From: JAGQRJ01 sp041402045
Lineage (GTDB): Bacteria; Planctomycetota; J058
Reading direction: 5' to 3'
DNA: 43,442 bases
NCBI GenBank assembly: GCA_041402045.1
Contig: JAWKSZ010000073.1
Location: 1 to 43,442 of the forward strand
Shown here: positions 24,441-33,149 of the stretch, one piece after another
Layout of the letters: every line of letters begins with the position of its first letter
How positions within the stretch are numbered: the stretch's first letter is position 1
Program-made: the position numbers and the translations under genes
The notes under the pieces: model-generated
Told to the model about the DNA's origin: nothing
Databases searched by the model: none
What the model saw: only the letters and a program-made list of their open reading frames with translations

Positions 24441-25752
24441 GGCCGACGCCGTCGCGATCGGGGCCGACGCCGACCAGGCGTTCCTGGCCGGGGTCGCGCA
24501 GCGCACCGGCGGGCGCGCGCTGGTGTCCCTCGACGCGCGCGCCCTGCCTCGGCTCATGTCCCAGGAGGCCGTGGTCGCCTCGCGCGCGCTGCTGGTGGAG
24601 CGCTCGGTGCGCGCCCGTCCGCTCCAGGGCCTCGAGCCTCAGGAGTGGACCCAGGCCCCGCCGCTCCTCGGCTTCGTGTTGACCACCGCCCGCCCCGAGG
24701 CCGAGGTGCTCCTCGACACGGGCCCCGGCGACGGCCCCGAGGACGGCCCGCTCCTCGTGCGCTGGCGCTACGGGCTAGGGAAGAGCGCGGCCTTCACCTC
24801 GGACGCGAGCGCGCGCTGGACCGCGCCCTGGCTGGGGTGGCCTGGGTTCGCTCGCACCTTCGCCCGGCAACTGCGCTGGTTGACCCAGCCCCGGGGGGCG
24901 GGCTACGAGGTCGAGCTCGCCCTGCGCGGCGGCGAGGGGGTGGTCGACGTGCAGGCCCCCGCCGCGGAAGCCGACGCCGAGCTCTGGCTGCGGGTCAGCA
25001 CCCCGGACGCGAGCGGCCCGCTGCCGCCGGAGCCCTTGCTGCAGACGGGGCCCGGGCGCTTCCAGGCGCGCTTCCCGGCCGGGCTCAGCGGAGCCTATCT
25101 GGCCACCGTGGAGCGGCGCGGGGCGGGGGGCGCAGAGCGGGTGGCCTGGACCTCGGGGGTGATCGCCTACCCCGACGAATACCGCGACCTGAGCCAGGAC
25201 ACGGCGCTCCTCGCGGAGCTGGCTCAGCGCACCGGTGGCGAGGCGTTGACCCTGGACGACCTGCCGCAGGTGTTCGGCGGCGAGCGGGTCGGGCGCGCGG
25301 CGATTCAGCCCCTCGACGCCTGGCTCCTCGCGCTGGCCGCCGCGTTCCTCGTGGTCGACGTCGCGCTCCGCCGGCTGCAGCTCCCGCGGCTGCAGCGGCA
25401 GGGTGGCGACTTCCGCGCGTCGGACGGCGCGACCCTCGCCGAGCTGCGCGCGCAGAAGCAGGCGGTGCGCAGCCTGGTCGATCAGCGGGTCGAGGCCTCG
25501 GTCTCGGCCCGCGCGCGGCGCGCCCCGGCCCCGGCCGGCCTGGCCGAGCCCGCGCCCCTGCCTCCCGCCCAGCCCGCGGAGCCGAAGCAGCCTCTGCCCG
25601 CGAAGGCGGCGCCGAAGCCGAAGCCGCCCGCCAAGCCGGCGCCGAAGCCTGCAGAGGAGGACGCGCCGCCTCCGCCCAAGGGGCGCTTCGGCAAGCTGCT
25701 CGAGGCCAAGCGTGACGCGACCAAGGAGCGCAACCCAAGGCGCCGCAAATAG
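24049..25752 (+). CDS. vWA / GATase-like membrane protein, open C-terminal part
   Basis: From about 24360 the frame is clean to the stop. APVLLTDGHAEPAEL and AVAIGADADQAFLAGVAQRTGGRA form the end of a second vWA domain. It continues through RWRYGLGKSAAFTSDASARW (beta-rich region after the vWA domain in this family), GVIAYPDEYRDLS, a C-terminal TM helix (WLLALAAAFLVVDVAL), and a cytoplasmic Ala/Pro/Lys-rich tail ending KRDATKERNPRRRK. Residues encoded before about 24360 in this frame are partly out of frame. Family proteins resemble BatA-type vWA membrane proteins; a role in envelope protein complexes is likely but unproven. The intact gene would be roughly 950 residues. Confidence 0.78.
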   Translation: MRCDVPDKEGLPAWPGAAAWTPPKELWAPTPAAPRGSSWQGGAERAWAQPWDRIRGRELHAPDWSTSAGSGPGLAQQLAAYQDEAGRESGGAARLARARSTARCAPVLLTDGHAEPAELQPARALTRAGVAADAVAIGADADQAFLAGVAQRTGGRALVSLDARALPRLMSQEAVVASRALLVERSVRARPLQGLEPQEWTQAPPLLGFVLTTARPEAEVLLDTGPGDGPEDGPLLVRWRYGLGKSAAFTSDASARWTAPWLGWPGFARTFARQLRWLTQPRGAGYEVELALRGGEGVVDVQAPAAEADAELWLRVSTPDASGPLPPEPLLQTGPGRFQARFPAGLSGAYLATVERRGAGGAERVAWTSGVIAYPDEYRDLSQDTALLAELAQRTGGEALTLDDLPQVFGGERVGRAAIQPLDAWLLALAAAFLVVDVALRRLQLPRLQRQGGDFRASDGATLAELRAQKQAVRSLVDQRVEASVSARARRAPAPAGLAEPAPLPPAQPAEPKQPLPAKAAPKPKPPAKPAPKPAEEDAPPPPKGRFGKLLEAKRDATKERNPRRRK

Positions 25753-25835
25753 CTTCGTGGCAGCCGCGGAGGGACTCCGCTACACCGAAGGGAGCGCCGT
25801 CACGCGCGCGGGGGTCGGGGCGACAGGAGCGCCCT

Positions 25836-26510
25836 GTGCAGCGTCGAGCGACGAGGTGGGGAGTGATCGCGGCGTCCGCGCTGGCCCTCGGGTGCTCCGG
25901 CGGGTCGAGCGGGTCGAGCGGCTCGAGCACGGGCGGCTCCAGCGGCTCCAGCAGCAGCGGCGGTGGGTCCAGCTCGAGCTCCGGGGGCAGCGGCAGCTTC
26001 ACCCCGGCGGTGCTCGACTACTCGGACCGCGGCCCGGGGACCCCCGTGCTCGAGGTCGGCTCGCCCTGGTGGCACCTGCACACCACCTACGGGCAGCCGC
26101 TCGTGGGCATGAACCCCGGAGAGCGCGGGCGGGCGACCGAGGTCGCGCTCCTCGTGAACAACGCGCGCGAGGACGCGGGGCTGAGCACCGCCCTCGCCGA
26201 TCCCTTCGCGGAGTCCGCGGCCAAGGTCCACGCAGCGGACATGGGCGGGCGCGGGATCACCGGCCACAGGTCCCCCGAGGGCTGGCAGGTGACCGAGCGC
26301 CTGGCCATGGTCGGCGGGGTCGGCAGCGAGGCCCGCGCGGAGTGCGTCGCCTCGGCTGCGACGGGGGTGTTCTCCCCCGCGCAGGCCGTGGGCTACTGGC
26401 TCACGATCGATGCCACACGCCGGGGGCTCCTCGCGCCGGAGGTGACCCACCTGGGCGCCGCCTACGACGAGGACGGGCGGACCTGGGTCCTGGTGCTCCT
26501 CGCGCGCTAG
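25836..26510 (+). CDS. CAP-domain lipoprotein with degraded signature
   Basis: A 224-residue lipoprotein starting at GTG, with AGGAG 6 nt upstream. The signal peptide ends in the lipobox LALGC (Cys20), followed by a Gly/Ser linker of about 35 residues. The rest is a CAP (SCP/PR-1) domain: ATEVALLVNNAREDAGLSTAL, SAAKVHAADMGGRGITGHRSPEGW, VTHLGAAYDEDGRTWV. Compared with its paralogue at 28342 the GENIA motif is AECVA and the HRANIL motif is TRRGLL, so two signature elements are lost. The stop shares CTAG with the hydrolase stop on the other strand. Secretion and fold are well supported; activity is doubtful. Confidence 0.82.
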   Translation: MQRRATRWGVIAASALALGCSGGSSGSSGSSTGGSSGSSSSGGGSSSSSGGSGSFTPAVLDYSDRGPGTPVLEVGSPWWHLHTTYGQPLVGMNPGERGRATEVALLVNNAREDAGLSTALADPFAESAAKVHAADMGGRGITGHRSPEGWQVTERLAMVGGVGSEARAECVASAATGVFSPAQAVGYWLTIDATRRGLLAPEVTHLGAAYDEDGRTWVLVLLAR

Positions 26511-28126
26511 CGCACGTCGACGGCGGCGAGGCGCGGATCGCTCAAGACCTTGCTCCCGCGCAGGACGTAGTCGGCGAAGGTCCCGGCCTGGCCCTTGACG
26601 TGGGTCCCGAGCCAGGCGGTGACGTAGCGCTGGCAGGCGGCCTGCTGGTCGGCGAGGGGCAGCGTGGCGGCGGAGTCCCCGAGGATGAACGTGTCGTTGT
26701 CCTTGAACTGGCTGTGGTTGCCGCCGGCCAGCTCCACCAGCATGGAGGGGGCCCCGGCCTGAGCCAGGATCGCGCGCTGCTGGCTGGGGGGGGCCACGCC
26801 GTCGGCGCTGCCCGCGACCGCGAGCAGGGGCAGGGAGCTGAAGTTGCCGAACACCAGCGGGCGGTTCCCGTTTTGGGAGTCGGTGCTGGGGGGGCCGAAC
26901 ACGAACAGCGCGCGCACGCGGCTCGCGGCGCCGCGGGCTTGGACCTCCTGGGCCCCCGCGATCAACGCGCCGTCGCCGCCGCGGCTGTGGCCGCCGAGGG
27001 CGGCGCGGGTCGGGTCCAAGAGCCCGAACAGGGGGTGGGTCGCGTCGGCGTTGATCCGCTCGAAGTGGTCGAGGGCGGCGATCGTGTCGGCGGCGTCGCG
27101 GTCGCTGTTCTCCTGGCCGGTGCGGAACAGGCTGTTGTTGGTCGCCAGATCGACGCAGGCCACGACGTAGCCGAAGGACGCCAGGCGCTCGGCGATGAAC
27201 GTGTTGTTGCGGTAGCCGATCCCGAAGGAAATGATCGGCGGCTTGAAGCCGTGGTTGTAGACGACCACGGGGTAGGGGCCGCCCGAGGGGTCGGGGGTGG
27301 CGCCGCTCCCGGCTTGGGTCGCCGGGTAGTAGATCCGCACGTCCGGGCGGTCACCGCTGGCGCCCTGGAGCGTCTCGTCCAGGCGTCCCACGGCGTAGGC
27401 GCCAGGCTGATCCGGATCGCTGAGGTTCAGCGCGGTCCAGCTCAGGCCGCCCGCGGTCTGGCCCGCCTGGGTCAGCTCCAGGGGCTGGGCGCCGAGGGGC
27501 AGCCCGGCGGGGAGGATCGCCTCGACCTCGGTCGCGCTGCGCACGACGACGCCGCTCGCGGCGACGCCGCCCACCTGCACGGACACCGGGGCGCCGGCGA
27601 CGAACCCGCTCCCCTGGATCACGACGGTGTGCGGGCGATCGCTCGCGCCGCGGTCCGGGACCAGCGCGCTGAGGGTCGGGGCGGCAGGCGCCGGGAGGGC
27701 GGTGTAGATCAGGGCCGCGCGCACGACGGCGCCGCTGCGCTCGGTCAGCTCCAGCCGGTAGTCGCCGGGGCTCAACAGCCCCGCGGGGATCAGGGCCGAC
27801 GCGATGCTCGCGCTGGACGCGCTCCAGCCCTGGAGCGCGAGGGGCGTCCCTCCGCTGTCGGGGACGAGGGCTGCGCCCACCACCCGGTCGAGGGCGGCGC
27901 CCTCGACGGTGAGCGGGGTGTCGACGGAGGCCAGCCCCGAGGTCGGGTCGAGGCGGGTGGCCTGGACCGGGGCGGTCGAGGTCGTGCTGCTCGAGGCGGC
28001 GGTGCTCGCGTTGGCAGCGGTGGCGGGGGCGGGCGGGCGCGAGCTCGAGCTCGAGCCCGAGCCACAGCCCACAGCGAGGACCAGGCCCAGGGCGGCGCCC
28101 AGGGCGAACGAACGAGACGAGTTCAC
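26507..28126 (-). CDS. Secreted alpha/beta-hydrolase lipoprotein with IPT/TIG-like domains
   Basis: A 539-residue lipoprotein (lipobox LAVGC, Ser-rich linker). Residues about 55-235 hold two Ig-like IPT/TIG repeats (TRLDPTSGLASVDTPLTVEG, then LSALVPDRGASDRPHTVVIQG with GSGF). The hydrolase domain, about 245-539, resembles the dienelactone/PET-hydrolase group: VVVYNHGFKPP (oxyanion region), nucleophile Ser in GGHSRGGDG, Asp in AGSADGVAPP and His in AGGNHSQF. A cell-surface esterase or lipase is likely; the substrate is unknown. GTG 28126 follows AAGGA (spacing 8). A promoter-like TTGCAC-17-TCCAAT lies upstream. Its stop overlaps that of the CAP lipoprotein at 25836. Confidence 0.85.
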   Translation of the reverse strand: MNSSRSFALGAALGLVLAVGCGSGSSSSSRPPAPATAANASTAASSSTTSTAPVQATRLDPTSGLASVDTPLTVEGAALDRVVGAALVPDSGGTPLALQGWSASSASIASALIPAGLLSPGDYRLELTERSGAVVRAALIYTALPAPAAPTLSALVPDRGASDRPHTVVIQGSGFVAGAPVSVQVGGVAASGVVVRSATEVEAILPAGLPLGAQPLELTQAGQTAGGLSWTALNLSDPDQPGAYAVGRLDETLQGASGDRPDVRIYYPATQAGSGATPDPSGGPYPVVVYNHGFKPPIISFGIGYRNNTFIAERLASFGYVVACVDLATNNSLFRTGQENSDRDAADTIAALDHFERINADATHPLFGLLDPTRAALGGHSRGGDGALIAGAQEVQARGAASRVRALFVFGPPSTDSQNGNRPLVFGNFSSLPLLAVAGSADGVAPPSQQRAILAQAGAPSMLVELAGGNHSQFKDNDTFILGDSAATLPLADQQAACQRYVTAWLGTHVKGQAGTFADYVLRGSKVLSDPRLAAVDVR

Positions 28127-28200
28127 GGCGCGGTTCCTTCCCTCTCTTGTCGCTCTCCGGCGGGGATCCTCCCGTGTTTGGTGGCCGGATCAAGACGAAA

Positions 28201-28229
28201 ATTGGACGGAATCTGTCCCGTCTGTGCAA
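28201..28229 (-). promoter_or_regulatory. Promoter of the hydrolase gene
   Basis: Minus-strand TTGCAC (28229-28224), a 17-nt spacer and TCCAAT (28206-28201). The start point near 28194 gives a leader of about 68 nt. The stretch is the most AT-rich part of this intergenic region. Confidence 0.5.
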
Positions 28230-28311
28230 GTTTCTCCGCGGCGGCGACTTGCAGTGGCGCGAGGAGCCGGGGCGCCCACGAAGGGACGTGCGTGCGCCGC
28301 CCGAGCCGCGC

Positions 28312-28320
28312 TGCTATACC
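28312..28320 (+). promoter_or_regulatory. Extended -10 before the second CAP gene
   Basis: TGCTATACC carries TATACC (28315-28320) after TGC. The presumed start point near 28327 leaves about 15 nt, including GGGAGG, before ATG 28342. No -35 box is obvious. Confidence 0.4.
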
Positions 28321-28341
28321 CGAGGAGCGAGGGGAGGCGGC

Positions 28342-28956
28342 ATGAACGTCCATGGAGCGTGCGCTGCGGTGCTCGTGGGAGCGGCGTTGGCCCTGGGGAG
28401 CGCGGGCTGCGGCGGGGGCGGCGGCGGCGGCGGCGGCGCGCCAGCCCCGACCTCGAGCGGGACCGGCGGGACGAGCGGCGCGGGGGGCACGAGCAGCAGC
28501 GTGCTCAACGCAGGCTCGCAGTTCTGGCACGAGAACGACACCCTCGGGCAGCCGCTCAAGACCCACTCCGCCAGCGAGCAGAGCGCGGCCAACGAGGTCC
28601 TGACCCTGGTCAACCAGGAGCGCGCCAACGCGGGCTTGCCGGCGCTGGCCTTCGACGCAGACGCCGCGGCGGCGGCCAAGGTCCACGCCGAGGACATGGT
28701 CGGGCGGGGCTACTTCTCGCACAACTCGCCCGAAGGCTGGAGCCCGGGTGACCGCCTGCAAATGGTCGGCGCCAGCGGCTACTCGGGCTGGGGCGAGAAC
28801 ATCGCTCAGGGTCAGTCCACGCCGCAGTCGGTGATGACCGCCTGGATGAACTCCAGCGGCCACCGCGCGAACATCCTCAACTCGAGCTACACCCACCTGG
28901 GCGTCGGCTACGACGAGGGCTCGCGGACCTGGGTCCAGGTCTTCCTCCGCCGCTAG
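28342..28956 (+). CDS. CAP-domain lipoprotein (canonical)
   Basis: A 204-residue lipoprotein: signal peptide MNVHGACAAVLVGAALALGS, lipobox GSAGC, poly-Gly and Gly/Ser/Thr linker, then a CAP (SCP/PR-1) domain from about residue 70. All signatures are present: LVNQERANAGLPAL, KVHAEDM, GYFSHNSPEGW, GWGENIAQG, WMNSSGHRANILN, THLGVGYDEGS. Bacterial CAP proteins of this type are secreted and often abundant; their function is generally unknown. ATG 28342 is set by GGGAGG directly upstream and by the signal peptide; longer readings have neither. Its stop shares CTAG with the methyltransferase stop. Confidence 0.9.
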   Translation: MNVHGACAAVLVGAALALGSAGCGGGGGGGGGAPAPTSSGTGGTSGAGGTSSSVLNAGSQFWHENDTLGQPLKTHSASEQSAANEVLTLVNQERANAGLPALAFDADAAAAAKVHAEDMVGRGYFSHNSPEGWSPGDRLQMVGASGYSGWGENIAQGQSTPQSVMTAWMNSSGHRANILNSSYTHLGVGYDEGSRTWVQVFLRR

Positions 28957-29789
28957 TCGCGGACGAAGGTCGCCGAGAGCACGTCCCCCAGGTTCAGGGG
29001 CAGCGCGAGGCCGCGGAGCACGGCGGGGGCCGCGCGGCCGCCACTGCCGACGAAGTCGAGGGCGTACTGCGCCACGTAGTGCAGCGAGCGCCGACGCCCG
29101 GTGTGGGCGACGTGGGTCGCGCGCAGGCCGTGGCGGGCGGCGAGGGCCAGCAGGCTGCGGCGCCCGAACAGCGCGAGGTGGTAGCGGTTCACGTGGTGCC
29201 AGCGCCGACCGAGGAGCCGCGCCAAGGGGCTCTCGGCGTCCGGGGTCGTGAGCAGCAGCCGGCCCCCGGGGCGCAGGAGGGCCGCGACCTGCGCCACGAC
29301 CTCGGCGGGGTCGGTCACGTGCTCGATCACGTCGCAGACGGTGACCAGGTCGAAGCTCGCGGGGCCGAAGCGCGCCCGCGCCGCGGCGACGGTCCCCTCC
29401 ACGAAGCGCTCGGGCTCCTGGGCGAGGAAGCGACGATAGAGCGCGGCCGCGGGCTCGACGCCCACCGCGTCCACCCCTCCCTCCGCCAGCCAACGCACCA
29501 GCTTCCCGCCGCCGGCGCCGACGTCGAGGGCGCGCCAGCCGCGGCAGGCTTCGCGGCCCCCCAGCGGGGCCAGGAGCTGGGCGAAGTTGGCCGCGTCGTC
29601 GGCGTCGGGGCCGAGGAACTCGAGGTAGGCCGGTTCGTAGTCCGCGAGCGCGGTCTCGAGGTTCGCGTTTCGCGCCGGCCGACCGAGGAGCAGCCCGCAG
29701 CTCGCGCAGCGCGCGTAGGGCACCCCGTCCTTCTCGAAGCAGGGGTCGAGCCGCGAGCCGGTGCACGCGGGGCAGCGCGCGGCGCTCAC
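28953..29789 (-). CDS. Class I SAM methyltransferase with N-terminal zinc ribbon
   Basis: A 278-residue methyltransferase. The N-terminal CxxC...CxxC ribbon is CPACTGSRLDPC and CASCGLLL. The SAM-binding motif I is ALDVGAGGGKLVRWL, followed by VDAVGVEP (acidic loop 2 residue) and FDLVTVCDVIEHVTDP and LLRPGGRLLLTTPD. The architecture (Zn ribbon plus Methyltransf_23-like fold) is common in sugar, polysaccharide or lipid tailoring, but the substrate is not predictable. Start is GTG 29789, overlapping the TGA of the inositol-phosphate synthase by 4 nt (GTGA). It is the last gene of the operon beginning at 34282. Confidence 0.85.
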   Translation of the reverse strand: MSAARCPACTGSRLDPCFEKDGVPYARCASCGLLLGRPARNANLETALADYEPAYLEFLGPDADDAANFAQLLAPLGGREACRGWRALDVGAGGGKLVRWLAEGGVDAVGVEPAAALYRRFLAQEPERFVEGTVAAARARFGPASFDLVTVCDVIEHVTDPAEVVAQVAALLRPGGRLLLTTPDAESPLARLLGRRWHHVNRYHLALFGRRSLLALAARHGLRATHVAHTGRRRSLHYVAQYALDFVGSGGRAAPAVLRGLALPLNLGDVLSATFVRD

Positions 29790-30990
29790 CGGCTGCTGAG
29801 CGGGCCCTGGACGTAGGCCGCGAAGGCCTGCATTTGCCGGGCGAAGTCGTGCTCCTCCGAGCCCAGGGGCTGCTTGAAGAAGCACGCCAAGGGCGCCTGG
29901 GCGCCGGCGAGGCCGCGGCGCTGGGCGAGCTCTGCCAGCCGCGCCAGGTCCAGGACCAGCGGCGCCGCGAGCGCGCTGTCGGCGCCTTGCCAGGTGAACT
30001 GGAGCGTCATGGGCGTGCCCAGGAACCCCGCGAAGTGCACGTGGTCCCAGGCGGTCTTCCAGTCGCGGAGCGAGGGCACGTAGTCGATCCGGGTCAGCGA
30101 GCTCCCGAGCCCGGGGCCCAGGATCGCGCTCAGGACCTTGTCCTTGCCCCCGGTCTTGGCGGCGTTCGCCTCGGGCTCGTCGAGCACGGCGCCGTCGCGG
30201 TTGCCGAGGATGTTGAACCCGGACCAGCTCAAGACCTCGAGGTTCCGCGCGCGGAACATGGGCGCCAGGGTGGTGCGCAAGAGCGTCTCGCCGGTCTTGC
30301 CGTCGTTGCCGGCCAGGGGCACGCCCTGCGCGCGGGCGTAGGCCTGCACCCCCTCGGGGGTCGCCCCGGTCGAGGGGTGAAGTTCACGTAGGGGCAGCCC
30401 TCGGCGATCGCGGCCCAGGCGTAGAGCAGGCTCGCTGGGAGCTGGGGGTCGCCGGCCTCGAGGCGGCCTCGACCCCGGCTCCGGGTCGACCAGGCCAGGG
30501 GGACCTGGAGCTGCAGCGGCTCCGTCGGGCCACGGCCACGACCACGACCCGCTCGAGGTCGTGCTCGGCGCGGAAGGCCGCGAAGGTCGCGGCGCAGGAG
30601 CTACCGCTGGCGGCAGGGCCGTCGGCCCGCACCGCGCGCGCGGCGTCGCTCTCGTGCTCGCTGACCAGGCGCGCGCCGCCCGAGGGTGCACCCCGGGCGG
30701 ATCCGCGCGCCGAGGCGACGAGGTCGTCGGCCAGGGCCTCAGGCGAAGCCCCGGGCACCACCGCTCCCGGGCCAAGCGCGCCGCAGCCTCCTGGGGGTCG
30801 CCGGCGCGCACGTCGTGCCCGCCGAACACAGAAGACCCCCGAGGGGCACCAGGGAGCAGCTCCGCGCACTCCGGCCCGGCGCTCACCAGCCCGACCGGCG
30901 GCGCCAGGCGCGGGCGATCGCCCGCGCCCGAGCACCGTGGTCGTGGCGACGTCGCCGAGCGCCCCGATCAACCAGACCCCCGACCCGCAC
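29786..30990 (-). CDS. ino1: Inositol-3-phosphate synthase, N-terminal half frameshifted
   Basis: Converts glucose 6-phosphate to L-myo-inositol 3-phosphate using NAD, in the cytosol. The C-terminal 190 residues are clean and diagnostic: STGATPEGVQAYARAQGVPL, AGNDGKTGETLLRTTLAPMF, LSWSGFNILGNRDG, LSAILG, VRIDYVPSL-type text, and DWKTAWDHVHFAGFLGTPM. The N-terminal half is readable only by switching frames: VRVGVWLIGALGDVATTTVLG (dinucleotide fold), LVSAGPECAELLP, VFGGHDVRAGDPQEAA, LYAWAAIAEGCPYVNFTP. Several shifts fall in runs of G or C (for example 30376-30379, where one more G restores the frame). Start is probably GTG near 30990, 4 nt after the previous stop. Probably intact in the real genome; treat the sequence between 30370 and 30990 as unreliable. 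Confidence 0.82.
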
Positions 30991-30994
30991 GCCG

Positions 30995-32154
30995 CTAGTC
31001 CAGGTAGGGCGCCGCAGGAAGTCCATAGCGTTGAGCGCGTAGGCCGTGCACAGCACGGGGTCCTGCTCCCACCAGCGGCTGTTGGGGTTGGTGAAGCTCC
31101 CGTCGTCGGACTGGCGCGCGGCCAGCGCCTCGAACAGGTCCTGGGCCCAGTTGCGCTCGCCGTCCTGGGTCGCGATCGTCTTCGCGTCGACCGCGGCCAG
31201 GCACTTGGCGAAGGCCTGGTAGTAGTAGTAGAGGCCTTGCTGCGCCGCGTCCGGGGACGAGGCCCGGATCCCCAGGCCGCGGTTCTCTTCGAGGGTGTAG
31301 TTGTTGGCGATCCAGTGCTTGGCCGCCTGCACCCGGGGGTCGTCCTCGGCCACGCCGGCGTAGAGCAGCGACATGAGCCCGGCGTAGGTCATGGACGCGT
31401 AGCTCTCGTAGCTCGTGGTCCCGTCCTCGTGCTTCGTGGCCGAGCTCTTGTTGTCCGAGAGGCCGGGGTCGTAGATGAACCCGCCGTCGTCCTTGGGCTT
31501 GAGCTTGGCGATCCCGGGGTTGGTCTCGCTCGAGTTCTGGCAGCGCGAGAGGAAGGTCACGGCGCGCTTGAACACCGGGTCGTCGGGGGAGATCCCCGCG
31601 TCGCGGAACGCGGTCAGCGCGATCTGGGTGTTGGACATGTCGGCGTCGGGCTTGGTCCCGCCGTGGTCGTAGCCGAAGCCGCCGTAGTGGGGGTTCGACT
31701 CGTCGACGCTCTCGTCCTCGTTGAACTGGTTGCCCTTGAGCCAGCCCGCGGCCTTCTCGATCTGCGCGGCGTACTTCTCCTTGTCGACCGCGACCAGCGC
31801 CGAGATCGTGAGCGCCGTGCGGTAGGTGCCCAGGCCGTTCATGCCCTTGGTGAAGCTGCCGTCGTCGGCCTGGCGCGCGAGCAGGTACTCGATCGCCTTG
31901 GCCTTGGCCTCGGCGACCCCGTCCTCGCCGGCGAGGTCCTCGGGCAGGTTCGCCAGCCCGCGGAGCACCATGGCGGTGATCCCGACCTCCCCCGGCTCCT
32001 CGTCGGGGATCTGGCCGAAGCCGCCGTTCGGGTGCTGCTTGCCCAAGAGGAAGTGCAGCGCGGCGCCGTGGACGTCGGCGGGTCCCTCCTCGGCGTGGGC
32101 ACCCAGGGCCAGCGTCAGGGCGCACGCGCCCGCGATCAAGATCGTGCGAATCAC
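30995..32154 (-). CDS. Secreted squalene-cyclase/prenyltransferase-type repeat protein
   Basis: About 386 residues. Signal peptide MIRTILIAGACALTLALGA with cleavage near HAEE. The mature part is an alpha/alpha barrel of terpene-cyclase-type repeats: QHPNGGFGQIPD, QADDGSFTKGMNG, NPHYGGFGYDHG, KDDGGFIYDPG and QSDDGSFTNPNSRWW, each after a helix pair. No DxDD or other cyclase acid motif is seen, so it is more likely a binding or scaffold protein than a cyclase. GTG 32154 follows GGGAGG. The last codons seem frameshifted: NAMDFLRR is followed, in the next frame, by P-YLD and TAG at 30997-30995, if one G is added to the run at 31006-31008. Read literally the frame runs on into the next gene. It lies 2 nt after the previous stop. 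Confidence 0.8.
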
Positions 32155-32156
32155 GA

Positions 32157-33149
32157 CTACCTCCCAGTCGGTTCGTGAGTGAAGTATCGCCGCTCGGCGA
32201 CCCGCAGCTCCCACTGGAGCCGTCGGCCGCGGGCGGTGTCGAGGCGAATCGTCGCCCCGGAGTCCGGTTCTGCCAAGGGCGAGGGGGCCGCGCTCGCTCC
32301 GCCGCCAGCGCCCGCGGCGTCGCCGAGCTGAGCGAGGGTGGCCTGGGCGGCGCGGTCGCCGGCCAGGGCCTCGGCGGCCAGGGTCTGCGCCCAGGCCTCC
32401 AGGGAGCGCCCGTCGGCGTCGCGCCCGACGGAGTCGCTCGGGGTGCCCGGCGCCCCCGGGCCCGCGCCGGCGCCGCGGGACCCCTGGGCAGCGAGCTCCG
32501 CGCCGAGGGCAGCCAGGACCTCCGGGGCCAGCTCGCTCCACTCGAGCGCGTCCGCGCCCTGGGCCCAGCCCACCGCGCCCGGCTCGTCGAGGGCGGCCTC
32601 GGGGGCGCCCCCGCCGGCGGCGGCGAGCTGGGTCGGGTCCAGGAGCCCCGGGAGGCGGCGGCTGGGGGTCGCCGCGGCGGCCCGCGGCTGGCCCAGCCAG
32701 GCGAGGGGGAGCAAGACCGCGATCAGGAGCCCCAGCGGCCAGCCCGCCGGGGGCGCGAGCCGGGCCCAGCGCGCGAGGGGCAGGCCCTCCAGCCCAGACA
32801 GCGCTTGGCGGGTGGTCGCGGCGGCGAAGCGCGGGTGCCCGCCGTCGAGGGCCTCGGCGCCGGCGCTGATCGCCGCGCCGCCCAGGCGCGCGTCGGCGAC
32901 CGCGGCGGCCAGGGCCGTGGCGACGGGACGGACCCGGGTGCAGGCGTAGGCCGCGCAGCCCAGGGAGGCCGCGGCGCCGACGGCGCCCAGGGCGCCAGGA
33001 GCGATCGCCCACAGCTCGAGCCCCCACACCGCGCCGAAACCGGCCCAGGCGCCCTCGCGCACGCCCCGGGCCCAGCTCAGACGCCGCGCTCCGCGGCGCA
33101 GCGCGCGCTCCAGGCGTCGGGCGTCGTCGCTCGGCGGCGCGGGACTCAC
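32157..33149 (-). CDS. Membrane protein of unknown function, Ala-rich, 330 aa
   Basis: I do not recognise a family. A short polar N-terminus with ARRLERALRRGARRL is followed by two hydrophobic segments (AWAGFGAVWGLELWAIAPGA and ALGAVGAAASLGCAAYACTR, about residues 33-75), a helical region with ALDGGHPRFAAATTRQALSG, then a third TM helix (WPLGLLIAVLLPLAWL) near residue 140. The C-terminal half is low-complexity Ala/Gly/Glu-rich and probably disordered, with a charged end (RRLQWELRVAERRYF). The topology vaguely recalls DUF4175-type proteins; this is a weak guess. GTG 33149 overlaps the preceding stop by 4 nt and has GGAGG 10 nt upstream, so the frame is certain. Confidence 0.7.
   Translation of the reverse strand: MSPAPPSDDARRLERALRRGARRLSWARGVREGAWAGFGAVWGLELWAIAPGALGAVGAAASLGCAAYACTRVRPVATALAAAVADARLGGAAISAGAEALDGGHPRFAAATTRQALSGLEGLPLARWARLAPPAGWPLGLLIAVLLPLAWLGQPRAAAATPSRRLPGLLDPTQLAAAGGGAPEAALDEPGAVGWAQGADALEWSELAPEVLAALGAELAAQGSRGAGAGPGAPGTPSDSVGRDADGRSLEAWAQTLAAEALAGDRAAQATLAQLGDAAGAGGGASAAPSPLAEPDSGATIRLDTARGRRLQWELRVAERRYFTHEPTGR

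Noticed and set aside
30995..32154. Cyclase-like protein as a true squalene-hopene cyclase
   Set aside because: It is about 386 residues with a signal peptide and no DxDD motif, whereas hopene cyclases are over 600 residues and act at the inner membrane.
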